Shown one piece after another: positions 1-12,428 of a stretch of 64,000 bases of DNA. How positions within the stretch are numbered: position 1 is the first letter of the stretch; each line of letters begins with the position of its first letter. A model generated the notes under the pieces. It was not told the origin of the DNA, did not search any database, and was given only the letters and a program-made list of their open reading frames with translations. The position numbers were made by a program, and so were the translations under genes. The DNA is from Iris pallida (Eukaryota; Streptophyta; Magnoliopsida; Asparagales; Iridaceae): NCBI GenBank assembly GCA_029216955.1, contig JANAVB010010791.1, positions 6,936,629-7,000,628 of the forward strand, in the 5' to 3' direction.

Positions 1-2117
1 CAGTTATCTTATTTTTCTTAAGGTTGATATCACCACACAAATTACTAAATCCTAAGAAGTGCACTGTTAGATCTAGAACATGAGTCCTTTTAACTTATGA
101 TGACTTATGAACCTTGAGTTGTATTACTCGAATTAGCTACTGGGAATAATTGATGCAGGAGGACTGTCATCAGAAGTTGGGTTTTATGTAGAGAGCTTAG
201 TGTAGTTTTCAATTATTTGTATCAACCTTGTATCCTATCCTCCCAGTCATAGTGAAGACTACTACTTACTGTCCCTATATTGTAGTTGCTGTAGAGGGGG
301 GGTTAGTATGTGTGTAGGCTTGGGTTTAACAGTTAAGATGACAAGGTTGACATGAAGCATTTAACCCTGCCATAGGTGTCAGAATGGTTGATGGTTTATT
401 CCTGAACCAGAGGGAGGATAGCCAGTACACTTTAGAAGACTGTGTCTATCAGAGCATTAAATGTTCAGTTGGTTTAAGTGCAGTAGAGTCAAACCTGGAC
501 TTAGGCACTACCTTGATAGAGTAAACCTGGGGTTATGGTTGTGTATTGAACTGAACCATATTCCTTTAGATTGGTAAGGCAGGAACCCATAGTTAGGATT
601 TGAGTCTCCAGGAAACTGGGGGAATCAACCACAACTGTAATTAACATACATTGGATTAATTTGTGAGGAGTGAACCTAGGACTGGGATGATTAGTCTGAT
701 TTTAAACTAAGGTTTTAACTGCTAATTGAAGGACTGAAGAGTTGATTAGGAATCAATAAGTTCACTGCCTCAGGGTTATTTATACAAACCAAAGGAGTCA
801 CACTTAGTTGACCTTCATTTGATATCATGGGCTCTCTTAGTCACTGTTATGATATGCTATAGGAATGTAGGCTTGACTAATTGTGGTATCAGTTAACAAT
901 TGTCATCTGAGGTTGGGTGTATGTCAGAATTTCTAGTACTACGAAATTCTTGATTACCTAGAAGTATAGGCTAGGATTTAGAGATTAAGATTTTTCTCAT
1001 GTTTTAGATCCAACCCTAAGCTCTAATATATTTCTTTTAACAAATGAACTTTAGAAGATAATTTTATACTAGTAGAGTATTATTTTTCAATTTCAAAACC
1101 TTTATTCATGAATAAGCTAGTTTAGAGTAGGATGTTATTAATCATTTGTACTGTAAATCATATAACAGGAGGATACTCAGCTCCACTACTCTTTCTCGAT
1201 CACCCGGAGATAGGCAAGTACATTCTATGGTTTTGATCAGTGCATTTTCTTGTTCTTTATTGCTGACACACTGCGACACGTTCATGATCTTTTCTGGCTC
1301 GTTCTTCCATGTTCTTACTTGTATCTTGGGGTGGGGAAATACTCTAGATATGTGACCAAACCCGGATACTTATTCATGATCTTTAGCTTAGGCCTCACAC
1401 AGTGCACGCGGGTCCTAAGCCGTACCATTACATGATCTTTCAGGATTTTTATTCTTTATGGTCTTACCCAAGCCGGTCACATATCATAGAAGTATTTCAA
1501 ATTTATAACACACATGTTCAGGATTTTGTTCTTACATTAGTTTCCTATGATCCTGATCTTGATTTTAGCTATAGTCGTGATCTTTTCTGCATCTTTACAT
1601 AGTCATGATCTTTCATGTATCTTTATAGCAGTAGTTCATGTTCTTCCTTTTCTTTACATATCTTGTTCTTCTTGTTCTTTCAGCATTTACTTTCCATATC
1701 ATGATGTTATTGTTCATTACCTAGAACTGTACTTTGCTCCGCTCCTGAATAGGATATGTTGCAGGTGAGATGGAGGCCTTGTGCGACACTTACTACGGAC
1801 AAGATATTGCTTTTCCTGCTGAGCCAGCTGGAGCTGCTTGTGACCTAGAGGCTGCAGAAGCCTAGTGCTTCTTTAGTATTTCCTATTATTTTTTCCATGT
1901 ATTGAGACTAGCAGACTCTTTCATTAGTTTGAATGTAATAAATTCAGATATTGTACTTTACTCTGGTTGGGACACATTTATATAGATGCTGTGATTTCAT
2001 TCCATATTCATATTATCTGGTTAGTTTCCCTAGAATGGTACAGCTTACTTTGTTATTCTATTGACAAAGGCTGGGCGTGTCCGACTCGTATCCGTTATTC
2101 GGGAGCGGGTCGTGACA
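1..2117 (-). mobile_element. degenerate LTR-retrotransposon sequence ending in an LTR terminus
   Basis: No coding region longer than about 77 codons is visible and none resembles a known protein. The right edge at 2117 reads GGGTCGTGACA, which on the minus strand is TGTCACGACCC, a typical plant LTR start. The last 55 bases (about 2063-2117) resemble the right end of the LTR at 25846-26521 and, in reverse, 60448-60520. The rest does not match those copies by eye. I read it as the left LTR, or its remnant, of a minus-strand element whose internal region follows. The left LTR boundary is not in the window. Confidence 0.4.
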
Positions 2118-2123
2118 GCCTAC

Positions 2124-2331
2124 CACTTCGTTTGGATTCACACACATATCTTAGGCGTCCCCAAAACATATGCATTCAGCCAAAGTCCGTGCTAGTATGA
2201 TTCAATAAGCTCCCTCTACAGTGTTATCTCTGTCGCAGCTATCACTTCGGTTGGATCCATACACATATCTTAGGCGTCCCCAAAATATATGTACTTCAGC
2301 CAACTTTCATATTAGCGCGATTCGATAAGCC
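2124..2331. repeat. two-copy direct repeat, period about 119 bp
   Basis: The block from CACTTCG at 2124 recurs from 2243 with scattered substitutions. Both copies hold a shared core around CATATCTTAGGCGTCCCC. It lies at the edge of the internal region of the minus-strand retroelement. Confidence 0.7.
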
Positions 2332-4796
2332 ACGATTGTAACTCTCTTTCCCAAATCCGACTTAGCATCCTTTCAATTGACTTATTATTTCGTCCGCTTG
2401 CCACAATGCTATCCTTTAAGCCACAACACTTAACATCATGGACAACTCGAATAAGTTCCTTATCCAAGCACCATATTATCATATTCGAGCCAAGGGTCTA
2501 ACTTAGAGCCAACCATACTAAGAGTTCACAACAACCAATATGCAATTCTATTCCTTTCTGATTCCAATAATGTTTTCCACCGAGGCAATTCATCTTTTCT
2601 AAAAGATAAAATCCGAAGTCACCCGCTATCGATTACTTGAGCCAAAAATAAAATTCTATGCAACGGTCAAGGTTAACCCAGCTACCAGACTTTAGATATT
2701 GATCCAACATTCCCATCATGAGCAGTCAATTTTATATCATGGAATAATTTACTACTCGATACATATAACTCAAGTCTCATCCCACGATTCCAGTTCCCGC
2801 TAAGGCCGACATATTACTTCATGAGGGTCAAACATCTCTAAGGCACATGTTGAAGCATATACTTCCTTAGGTCATACTCATCACCACCATCTCTCGTTCA
2901 ATACCACAAGGTCATCCTATGGGTCGCCAATGGTCACCTATTGTTCGGTCAAGTCTCTAAGGTTATCTATACCAACAGCTAAACCTAATCATTCAGGTGA
3001 CTCCCCTAGAGTGGACGGCTACTAGGGATTATACTAATTTCTTATTCTTAGGTCAACAAGCAACCGACAGTTCTTAGCAACTCTATCCAAACCTATGGGT
3101 ATCCACTCTGTCTGAACAACTAATCGTCATTGCCGACTATGTCGACAATTGGTTAAGCAGCCTACGGTGTTTATGGTCAAGTCTATCTATGGTCATCCTC
3201 AAGGAACTAATTTCCATAGAGGCTCATTCTAGACTTACCCAACGATCGACTAAGATCGATCTAGCAACATTACGATTAAATCCTGACCCGATATATAATT
3301 CCCAATGATCCTATTTCTATTCCAATTCTATCATACCCACACGGGACTATATACCGAGGCTAACTATTCAAGGGTTATCGATTCTAATAGTCTCAACTGA
3401 ACTATGGGATCATACTATTCGGTATGTATGACAAGGTCATACCACTAAGTCATAAGCTAGCACTCTATATCCCAACCGGCAGCCGTCTATACCAACATTA
3501 TCCGACATGTTTCGTGCTTTTTAATCCTATTCGTTTTCCAGCCATCAAAATCTCATACGAAGATTCATAAGATTTCACAATACGAGGTTCAAGTTATCTA
3601 TTCCATTCCAATCCGAGAATTCATGTATCAATTAACTATTCTCTATGCAACAAGTATTCTGAGGCACTACTTGTTACTTCTAGGATACACTTCAATTCCT
3701 CAGCATACATGTACGTATGCAACGACTATCAATCTCGGCAAGCGCAAACTCAACTTTTATTGATTCTATCCTTTGACAATCAAGATGAGTTAATTTCTAT
3801 CGCACCTTAGGGTCAAGTACCGTTTTCCAACATTCACCTGAGTCACCGATAATATTTCCAAAATTTTAATTTAGCAACCAACTTGTAACAGCCACACATG
3901 ATTTGCATCCAACCAATCAAAATTAGCATTCAATGTTCTAAGCCACAACATACTTATTGCCAAATCTATTACCCACAGCATAATTACCATCCAACTAGTC
4001 TGAGCCATTATTCGACCATTCTTGCTACCCAAGGCACCCGTTATAATTTCCAACCATTCTTGCTACCAAGCATAATGTTGCCGTTAAGGACACTCGAGTC
4101 TCCTAGCACAAGGCATGACTCCCATCTAAGTCTTGGCACTACCCAACACTCACAGATAGACTCATTGTTATCCGATGGAAAGGGTCAGATACATCTCATT
4201 CTGAAGTGGTAGAGGCAATATACCACTCAAAATGAAGCCATTCCTTAAATAATACTGAATCAGTCTATTTCAGACAATTACGGTCTAAGATCACAACATA
4301 AAGCCAACATCTTAGGGTCTTAAGTCATAAGGCTATTACATATGAGTCAACTCAATAATCTCGTTGAACTCATCCATCAATTGTCTCATTCACGAGTCTG
4401 TTCCAACGTCACATGCAATTCTCAATGTCGTACAGCACACATAGCCATATTTCTCTATTTCCATATTTTGAACATCATTCACAAACAGCGTACTATGACA
4501 TTGAGTCATTATTGGGTCATTAGTGTCCAAACCAACAATCAATCATTCATTCATGGGCATCATAATGTATTTAGACTTATTGTATGGAACATCCAGTGAG
4601 CAGCCAAGAGGGTCAACAAACTTTCAGACACGAATAACTTGAAGGATTACAGGAACAACAACAGCATAGTTGCGGAAGCAAACTTTGATTTAATCGCGGG
4701 AAGCAACGTTGAATACTCGCGGAAGCAACTTTGGTTAATCACAGATACAACTTTGACATGAAACAAATTAATAGGAGACCAAGGGCATAAAACCTG

Positions 4797-4808
4797 GCTC
4801 TGATACCA
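4797..4808 (-). other. primer binding site (tRNA-Met type) on the minus strand
   Basis: The plus strand reads GCTCTGATACCA, the reverse complement of TGGTATCAGAGC, the usual plant primer site complementary to initiator tRNA-Met. It sits 3 bases inside the LTR start at 4812. This fixes the element as minus-strand, with its 5' LTR on the right. Confidence 0.75.
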
Positions 4809-4811
4809 ATT

Positions 4812-5901
4812 TGTCATGTCCCGATTCGGAGAATCGTTCGTCCTCGCTTTGATTCACACCGAATCAGTAGACCTCGCTTGGGCGTGATGCCGTACAAGTT
4901 TGGTATTGCACTTGTACAAGGCAAAGACGGTACATGATTGTTCTTATCGAATAGAAATGCATCACTGATTTATAGCAGCGGAGATAAGCAGATAACTTAA
5001 AGTCGCATAGAGATATATAAAAATATATTCTATTTATTGATAATTGAAGTAGAGTACAAGACTTGTAATAGAATACAAAGTTTACAACACATCTCACTTT
5101 ACATTGATAGCCAACTGAACAAATGCCACAAAGCTTACATTTGATACTTTGATACATTGGATTACAACTTGATGTACCGACTTGGCTTACAACTCCTAGT
5201 ACAACTGATTACAATGTTTCATACATTATGTCCTTTATAGACAAAAGATATCATCTTTTGGAAGGAGAGCTTCTGCATGCCCAACAAATCTTCGATGCCA
5301 TAGAACCGATCAAGCCAATCTTCGTGTACCGAACTTTCCAAGCATAAGCACCTAAAAAGAGTGCTCACAACGTGGGTCAGTACATCATCTATGTACTGGC
5401 GAGCAGAATCTAATCCACTCGCCTAAACCGACACTAAGTGGTCAATTTTAGCAAGCTTTTATCAGAATGATCTTTCTAGTTGGGGCCTAGCATCAGTTTA
5501 CCATTCAAGCAGTATTCATTGAAAAGACATATAAACTTGCAGTCATATTGTTCTTGTGGAAACAACATTAATTGAGGGACAATAAATGTTCTCATATTTC
5601 TCTTATATAGCAACAATTTTATATGTAAGTCATAATTGAGCAGCATTTATAGTAAGGCATCATTCTAGCATACTTGGTGTTATCATGAAAAGGCATTATT
5701 GAGGTATCATTAGCATTGGCATCTTAAACATGTTATAACAATTCTCATAGAAAGCATCGTTTAGCATGTATGTTATTTTAAAGTAGTTTCATAGCAAGGC
5801 AACATGTTGGCATACTAAATTTAACAGGTTAAGCAGGTTCTCATTTGAAAGGCAACATCACAGCATCATATCGTTTAGCATGTTAAGCAGGCAAGTTGAA
5901 C

Positions 5902-5998
<97 letters not shown>

Positions 5999-6389
5999 AT
6001 TTAAGTGATTTCTTACCGATAGCCGACTCCTCGTACAAGCCTCAAATACAGGTTAGCAGATATACTTACTCTCCCGGCACAAAACGTTCATTAGCGTGCA
6101 TCCTGACTACATGGCCACTGGTATTATTAAACCATACGGACGTTGCCATATAGGACTTCAAAGGTTATTGTGATGAACAAACAAAGTAGGTAGCAAGCCT
6201 CTAAGAATGACTCGCAATACCAAAGGATTTTGCAATGTCCAGTCAAAGAAGGTAGCTAGCCTCTAAGAGTGTCTTGCAAAACCCGTGCTACCAAAGCACG
6301 CCAATATTTCCTCCTAGGCTGAATCGGTCCCGACGTCGAGTACCGATTCGAGGAAACTAATCACCCCTTGTATACAAGTTGTCCATGAC
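4812..6389 (-). mobile_element. LTR-side sequence of the minus-strand element
   Basis: It starts TGTCATGTCCCGATTCG, like the LTR at 25846, and the first 100 bases or so are clearly related to that copy. After that the two diverge, and I do not find the expected right end GGGTCGTGACA before the solo LTR at 6390. No gene is visible. A (TA)n array occupies 5906-5995. Confidence 0.45.
5906..5995. repeat. (TA)n microsatellite, about 90 bp
   Basis: Uninterrupted alternating TA. Reading frames across it are low-complexity artefacts. Confidence 0.95.
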
Positions 6390-7302
6390 TGTAGCTCCCC
6401 TTCCCGGAAATTTTGAAATATTATTTTTTATATTATTTATTTGATTTAAATGCGATTTTTAGAATTTTTTTATAAATAAATAATTAGTTAATTATTACGG
6501 TAGATGATTATAGCCATGGTTGAGTTTTGGAGTACAAGACGACTAGCAATCATGGCACGGATAGTGCAATGGCGTGCTTTGACTAGTGTATTAGCCCTGT
6601 AGGGAAGGCCAAACCATAATAATGTCCTAACTAAGAAAACCAGGCCAAGTTGCGACTTAACCCCTATAGATTAAATAATTATATATTAATTAAGATTATG
6701 ATTTTAGGAGACCCGGTTGTACCAATTTAGTCCAATCTGCACCCGAACCAAATCCAAGCCCATGTGGACATGTAGAAAGACCAAAGACGGCCATGTAGAC
6801 ATTTTATGTGTGTACAAATATTTCTTATTTATTTTTAGTACTTGACAAATATTTCTAGATATTTAATAGTTTATTTAAATGTTGATTTAGAATAATTGTA
6901 CGAATTTCTGGAGCCAAATAAATGGTGGTTGATGAGTTCACCGAAATACATTATTGGTTTAATTTCAGTTGTTATTAGGATTATTATTATTATTAATGTT
7001 GTTGATGTTATTATTAAATAATATTATTTTACAATTATTGGTTATAATTATTTTATTGTCAAATAGATATGATAGTATATGTATTCATATTTATGTAGGT
7101 AGGCCCTACATTAGGTGGTAGAAAGTATTAAAGTTTATTTGGATTTTATGCAGATTATCAAATATTATATATGTGTGCATGTGTATGTATATATAAATAA
7201 ATAATATATATGTACGCATGTGCATGTATATATAAATATATATATTATATAGGTATGTATGTATATATAAATAAATATTATATGTGTATATGTGTATATA
7301 TG

Positions 7303-7378
<76 letters not shown>

Positions 7379-9707
7379 GTGTGTATGTATAGATAATATA
7401 TAGGAATATGTGTATGTATATATATATGTATATATGTGTATATATATAGGTATTTATATACATATATGTGGATATATGAAAACAAAGCAGCAGATTCCCC
7501 ACAAATTTCCCTAACCCGATCCTAATTCTCACCCAGCCTGAGCTACCCCGCTCAGCCCAAAGCAACCCCAAACCCAGCTCGTCAGGCCCACAACAAGACG
7601 CCTAATCCCTCATTACTCTCAGCCTAATCCCCCTTTACTCTCAGCCGAGAACCCGACCCCGCGGACTGGGTATATAGAAATGAAGAGAGGGTTGGAGAGT
7701 CTCTCGAAACCCTAAACCCACGGTCGGCGCGAACAACCCCCTGATGCCTGGCGACCCCTCCCCGCCCATGGCGCCGTCGTGCGGGCCACCGTCGGTCGGC
7801 CACAGGCCGGCCAAACCGCGCGCACAGGCGCGGGACAAAGCAGTAGTGCCGCGACTCTGGAAGCCGAGTTCGTGGTTATTTTTCTGCTTTCGTGGTTCGT
7901 CGTGTCGCGAACCAGTTGCTCAGGTATGTCGACAACCTATACCACTATTTTTTCCTTCAAATAGATGCCATCATCATGTGCTAGTTTCTCCGAAAAATTG
8001 ACCCAAAGTCGATGGAAAAACCTGTCCAAAAATAGGACAAAACCCGTCCCAAAGACCCAACTTGGAAGGTATTTTATGATCTGTATGTTAGAAATTTTAG
8101 AAAACTAATTAAAGGCAGTTACAGACTTCACGACCCTTTTTGTTGATTTGGAAATCATCGAATACGTATTGAGAAATTAAATCCCGAAGTTGACCGAAAA
8201 TCTGTTTTAAAATCTGGAAATTCCCTCGATACGACGTGCGTCCCACCAATCGGGTGACGTGGTCGCAAATCATAAGCATCCAAAGGTGCGTAATGGCTTC
8301 ATGGACGTGTGGGCTTTGACGGAATTCAAATTGGTTGTGTGCACGACGAATTTGATGCGTATCCGTCGAAATTCACCGTATCGGCCTCTGTGCAAATTTT
8401 CTAATTATTTTGTCACGTTTATCAGATCGAGACGAAACTTGCGCCAACAGGACCGTATCATTTTTTTGGTCCTGTATGCCAAGTTTGGTTCGATTCTGAG
8501 ACAGTTAATTGGACTGCCGTTTTACGGGCCCTACGGTCCGACTCAACGGGCAATTTTGTGCACGGTCCGTCGAAATCCAACGTTCGTATCAAAAAATTGA
8601 ACCTGTAGACATATAGTTTGACGACTTTAGAGACCATAGACTCTGGCACGTTTTCGGTGCAAAGCGGGTCCAACGGCGGACACCATTTTGACCTGAAATT
8701 ACCGTTTTGATTCTGTGTCCAGAATTGGGTTTAAAGATGGGCAATTCTAGCTAATTTGACTATTTGAAAGCGTTGGTACTGTTTATTTCAGCATCTGGAG
8801 ACTTCTGTATGTGTTGTCTGATTGTGGCTCTATGTTTAACTATACTCATTTAGGTTTTCGTGTTCTAGTGCTTTGACTTGATTTATCACTTGGACTTGAC
8901 CTTGACTCGACTTGATTACCTGTACTTGTTTTGACTTGACCCTGATTACCTGTTATTAGACGTTGACTATACCTGACCACCTCGTCGTGAGCCCCCACCT
9001 AGCTGCAATAGAGACTTACTATAGGTTGTGAGCCCCCACCGAGCTGTGATCTATAGGGCTGTGAGCCCCCCACTGAGCTGCGGTTTACCCCGATTTACTT
9101 ATAGTCACGTCTAATACCATACTTCTAGTATGACATGCCAGTATCTTAGTTCCACTGTCTTAGGTTTCTTGTGTCGTAGTCTCCTTGTGTCGTAGTCTCC
9201 TTGTCTCACTTGATTCGTTCACTACTATTCTTATGTTCTCTGTATATTTGTACTGTTACATTTGGCATGTTTATATGTATCTTGCTAGTCCCCTGAGGAC
9301 CTGGTAATCTCTCCAGGTTATTGATGAGCGGCTACGTAGAATAGAGAGGTGGTGATGATTGTTTGCAGGATTCAGGTATCAATAGTGGTACTATTTATCA
9401 GTCTTCCGTATTTATATTTATCACCATTTCTCTTATTGTTGTTATAGCCTAGCTTTATAGACCTATCTTATTATTCGGGTCTAATCGAACACATATGATA
9501 GTGGGCTGCAGACCACAAACCATATTGTTCCTTCTTGATATTTATTAGTTTATGTGGATTGAGATTTAGTTTTGATTTTCCATGATTAGACCTATTACCA
9601 TAGTTTAGACACTTATACATATTCGAGCGGGACATGAGTCCTCTCGATACGTAGCTGGCATGTGTACGATCTTCTAGTCCTACGTATTTTGGAACTAGGG
9701 CGTTACA
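6390..9707 (+). mobile_element. 3.3 kb solo LTR (family X)
   Basis: It begins TGTAGCTCCCCTTCCCGG and ends GGGCGTTACA. No internal region adjoins either end, so it is a solo LTR. The flanking pentamers ATGAC and GAGAC match at only three positions, so the target duplication is weak. A TATA-like TATATAG lies at 7671, followed by a GC-rich transcribed-looking stretch. A second, truncated copy in reverse orientation occupies about 51831-54854. The last 60 bases, reversed, also resemble the start of the LARD LTRs at 26818 and 31808, so the families are related. A (TA)n tract sits at about 7307-7376. Confidence 0.7.
7307..7376. repeat. (TA)n microsatellite inside the solo LTR
   Basis: Pure alternating TA of about 70 bases within a wider TA/TG-rich stretch (about 7165-7480). 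The other family X copy carries a similar TA/GT-rich block at about 53740-54182, so the block is ancestral to the family. Confidence 0.9.
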
Positions 9708-11007
9708 GAGACCGTGCCATAAAACCTATTTGTATATAGTATCATGGTCATGCCTCGCAACATAGTGTAAACATACCCATACTTACCTTCCAGCCTTCCC
9801 TGTTCATCAATTACAACACATTATAACATAAGGACTCAGTATCAAACTACTAACCATAGTGCCAGATATCGTGCCGAAGCACGTGTCACTGTTGAAGACA
9901 AATCTTAGGCTTGACTACTTGCTTTGCATACCGTGTATTCACTTCTTGACTCAATCTAGCAACGTGTAAGCAAATTGTCGCAAGCACACCGAATCATTTA
10001 TATGAAAGGTCACTAACATGAAAAGCTATCCGTAGACTATAGCCTGGCGTAGACAAAGTCCTTGTGGTACGATTAGTGAGCCCAGTTAAAGGCCGCGAAT
10101 CACCTGGGCGGTACAATCTAGCACAGCTATCGTGATATCCTACTAGCCCGATCGGTCCCATGGCCCCAAGTTGCCGTTCGAGGGAGCGAAACCTTTTGTA
10201 CAAGTTGTCTAATGACCATGCAATGGCCCCTACCTAACTAACCATGTGACTTAACCAGTGTTCCTCCTTGCTTTCCTTTTCATACCTTTATGCAGCTCCC
10301 AAGTGAGGGACTGCCTCGACGACAAACAGTCCCAAATTTTTTCCATGTTTTCATACCTTTCGACTCAAACTTAGGAACGATTACTTGATAGCCCTCCTGC
10401 TTAACTTGAACCCAACGTGTTCCATACAGTACCACCATCCAAGTCATATTCTATATGACAAGCTTTGAAACCGTGGAAACGTGCATGCTTTAACTAACAT
10501 TGAGACCATGGGAACGTACATCAAAATCGTAGGAACGTATAGACTATGACAACAAGTCGATATTCTATATAGCAAAATAAGAACTCTACTTTGCCTAAAT
10601 CGTGGGATCGAAAGACCAAGTGCCTGTTTGAAAACCCAACGTGAAGTGCTATCTAGCATCAAGTTCAATATTTTATGTTCTACACAATCTGATACAAAAC
10701 GAGATTATTCCCTTAACTGTGTGTTTGTCTTTTTTATTAGCGTATACTCAGTGCATTAGAAACATCCAGTTTATTAGGCGTGAAGGCGAAGTAGAGACGA
10801 GTTTATGGAAGCCACTCACCTGAACAAGGAGTTGTCTCGACCTAGCGGGACTCCATGCAAGTCGCTGCATAGCCAAGTTCAACACCGTTGCATTCTTGAT
10901 TCATCAATTAAACTGAGCGGGATGGGACACTACAACTTCTATCGTGCGCCATCCCTGCTGTCGTGCGCTGCCGCCACCATCGCCTGAGAGGGGGGCATAG
11001 CTGGAGA
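9708..11007. other. unassigned repeat-derived sequence right of the solo LTR
   Basis: No convincing gene. The stretch near 10170-10225 resembles the sequence just left of the solo LTR (about 6330-6389): both contain a TTGTACAAGTTGTC-like run followed by ATGAC. This suggests an old duplication of the host repeat. Short reading frames (60-75 codons) are unrecognisable. Confidence 0.4.
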
Positions 11008-11639
11008 TAGACCTGTAAATGGACCGGATTTTGATCCGGACCCGCTCCGGATCCGTGGTTTTTAAACGGATTTGGATCAAAAAATTTGATCCGTTGATCC
11101 GTTAACGACCCGTACCCATTTACCCGTTTAATAAATGGATCAAATACGGATCAAGGCTGATCTGATCCGTTAATGATCCGACCCGTTATAAAATTAATTA
11201 ATAATATTTTTAAATATATTAATACTAATAAAATATTAAATATACACTATAATTTTGTTGATAACCTAAACATCTGCATCCATTAAATCTCTGCATCGAA
11301 AAAAAAGGCTGCATTAAACCCTACTATCATGCGAGACGCTGAGGATCGATGAAAACCACCGTTTAGTTTATCAGAAAGCTTAGAAGGTTGTGCTTCCTTT
11401 AGTGTTTTATGAGATATTATTTTAAAATTCTAATATTATTGTTTAAAATTTAAAAATATTGATTATTATTAACGGATCGAAGAAACCCGGCGGCTATCCG
11501 TTAATCCGCCGGATACGGATTTGGATCGAGCTATCAATGATCCGGCAGGTAACGGATCGGGTACGGATCGAAGATTTTCAATTACTAAACGGATCCGGAT
11601 CTATGTTGATCCGCTCCGTCCGGTCCATTTACAGGTCTA
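11008..11639. mobile_element. hAT-type MITE rich in GGATC motifs, 632 bp
   Basis: The ends are inverted: the left end TAGACCTGTAAATGGACCGG mirrors the right end. The flanks are GCTGGAGA on the left and GCTGAGAG on the right, an 8-base duplication differing by one indel, which fits hAT. Inside, GATCCG and CGGATC motifs are dense in both subterminal regions. No transposase is coded, so it is non-autonomous. Confidence 0.75.

Positions 11640-11642
<3 letters not shown>

Positions 11643-11691
<49 letters not shown>
11643..11691. repeat. (GA)n microsatellite
   Basis: About 49 bases of alternating GA directly at the right edge of the hAT MITE. It may have grown from the duplicated target site, which ends in GAGA. 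Confidence 0.9.
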
Positions 11692-11694
<3 letters not shown>

Positions 11695-11800
11695 GGCATG
11701 GTTATGTTAATTTTTTTTTGTACATAATTAAAAATATTTAATAGTTGATAATATTAATTTGTTGAGTAAAAAAAATGTAAGGTATCAAGTTAAAACAAAG

Positions 11801-11990
11801 AAATTTTTTGATTTTCATCCCACTTGTTAATATGAATTTGTACTTATATCCACTTTTTAATTTTTTTAGACTTACATTCCACTTTTTATCACGAAAAATA
11901 TTCGTTTTGTGGAATATAAGTCAAATAAATTAAAAAATAGGATGTAAGTACAAATTTATATTAATAAATGGGATGAAAGTTAAAAAATTC
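11801..11990. mobile_element. fold-back MITE, about 190 bp
   Basis: The left arm (about 11801-11890) is nearly the reverse complement of the right arm (about 11900-11990). Both contain forms of TTCATCCCA, TTGTACTTA and TTAATAT. The whole unit could form one long hairpin. It ends about 290 bases before the start codon of the methyltransferase gene, so it lies in that promoter region. Confidence 0.7.
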
Positions 11991-12280
11991 CTACAACAAA
12001 AGTAGCTGGGTTATTAAATTACAAATAAGCCTTAAACAAATACTTGACAAGCGTGCTTACGTAGAACATTGTGCCCATGTGATAGTGATCCACAGAAATA
12101 TATCAATCATCCGGCGACGACAACAGTTCAACAAAGACCGAGTATGGATGTTTTCGTATCGGAACCAACAGAATAATAAATTACAGCAAATCATTATTTA
12201 ATTTTGGGATTTACTGACGAGAGCGTCACAGTTTTGCATCGAGAGACTCCCTTTCTTTTCAAGCCGGAGTCACAATTCCG

Positions 12281-12428
12281 ATGTTGTCGGCAGCATTCGA
12301 TTCTCGGTCGGTCCAGATGGTGCTGGTGGGGCTCCTCCTCATGGTCGCCTCCTTCTACGCCGGCACTCTCTTCGGCCCCTCCGCCCCCTCCCTCGTCGGA
12401 ATCCCCACCACTTCGTCGTCTAAAGGAG
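12281..12428 (+). CDS. PMT6-like: PMT6-like putative methyltransferase, exon 1 (membrane anchor)
   Basis: First coding exon, codons 1-49 plus one base. The ATG at 12281 opens a short cytosolic stretch followed by one hydrophobic segment (MVLVGLLLMVASFYAGTLFG, residues 13-32). This is the type II Golgi anchor expected of the plant PMT family (DUF248, related to QUA2/TSD2). The donor is G|GTGTTGG at 12429. Splicing to 14377 keeps the frame and gives Lys-Gly-Gly-Glu-Leu. Overlapping frames in this exon are shadows. The family acts in the Golgi lumen and some members affect pectin methylation; the activity of this member is not shown by the sequence. The fold-back MITE just upstream may bear on its regulation. 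Confidence 0.8.

Larger units (their letters stand above)
2118..4811 (-). mobile_element. non-coding internal region of a minus-strand LTR retrotransposon
   Basis: This 2.7 kb lies between an LTR-type right end (2117) and an LTR-type left start (4812, TGTCATGTCCC). A tRNA-Met primer site on the minus strand abuts the right one. No gag, protease, integrase or reverse transcriptase motif is visible in any frame; the longest reading frame is 104 codons and unrecognisable. The layout fits a non-autonomous derivative of the LARD type. The purine tract expected near 2118 is not convincing, so the left boundary is less certain than the right one. Confidence 0.45.

Noticed and set aside
7165..7571. 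Tyr/Ile-rich frames
   Set aside because: Translation of (TA)n and TATG repeats.
6385..9712. Target duplication of the family X solo LTR
   Set aside because: ATGAC and GAGAC match at only three of five positions, so I do not claim it.
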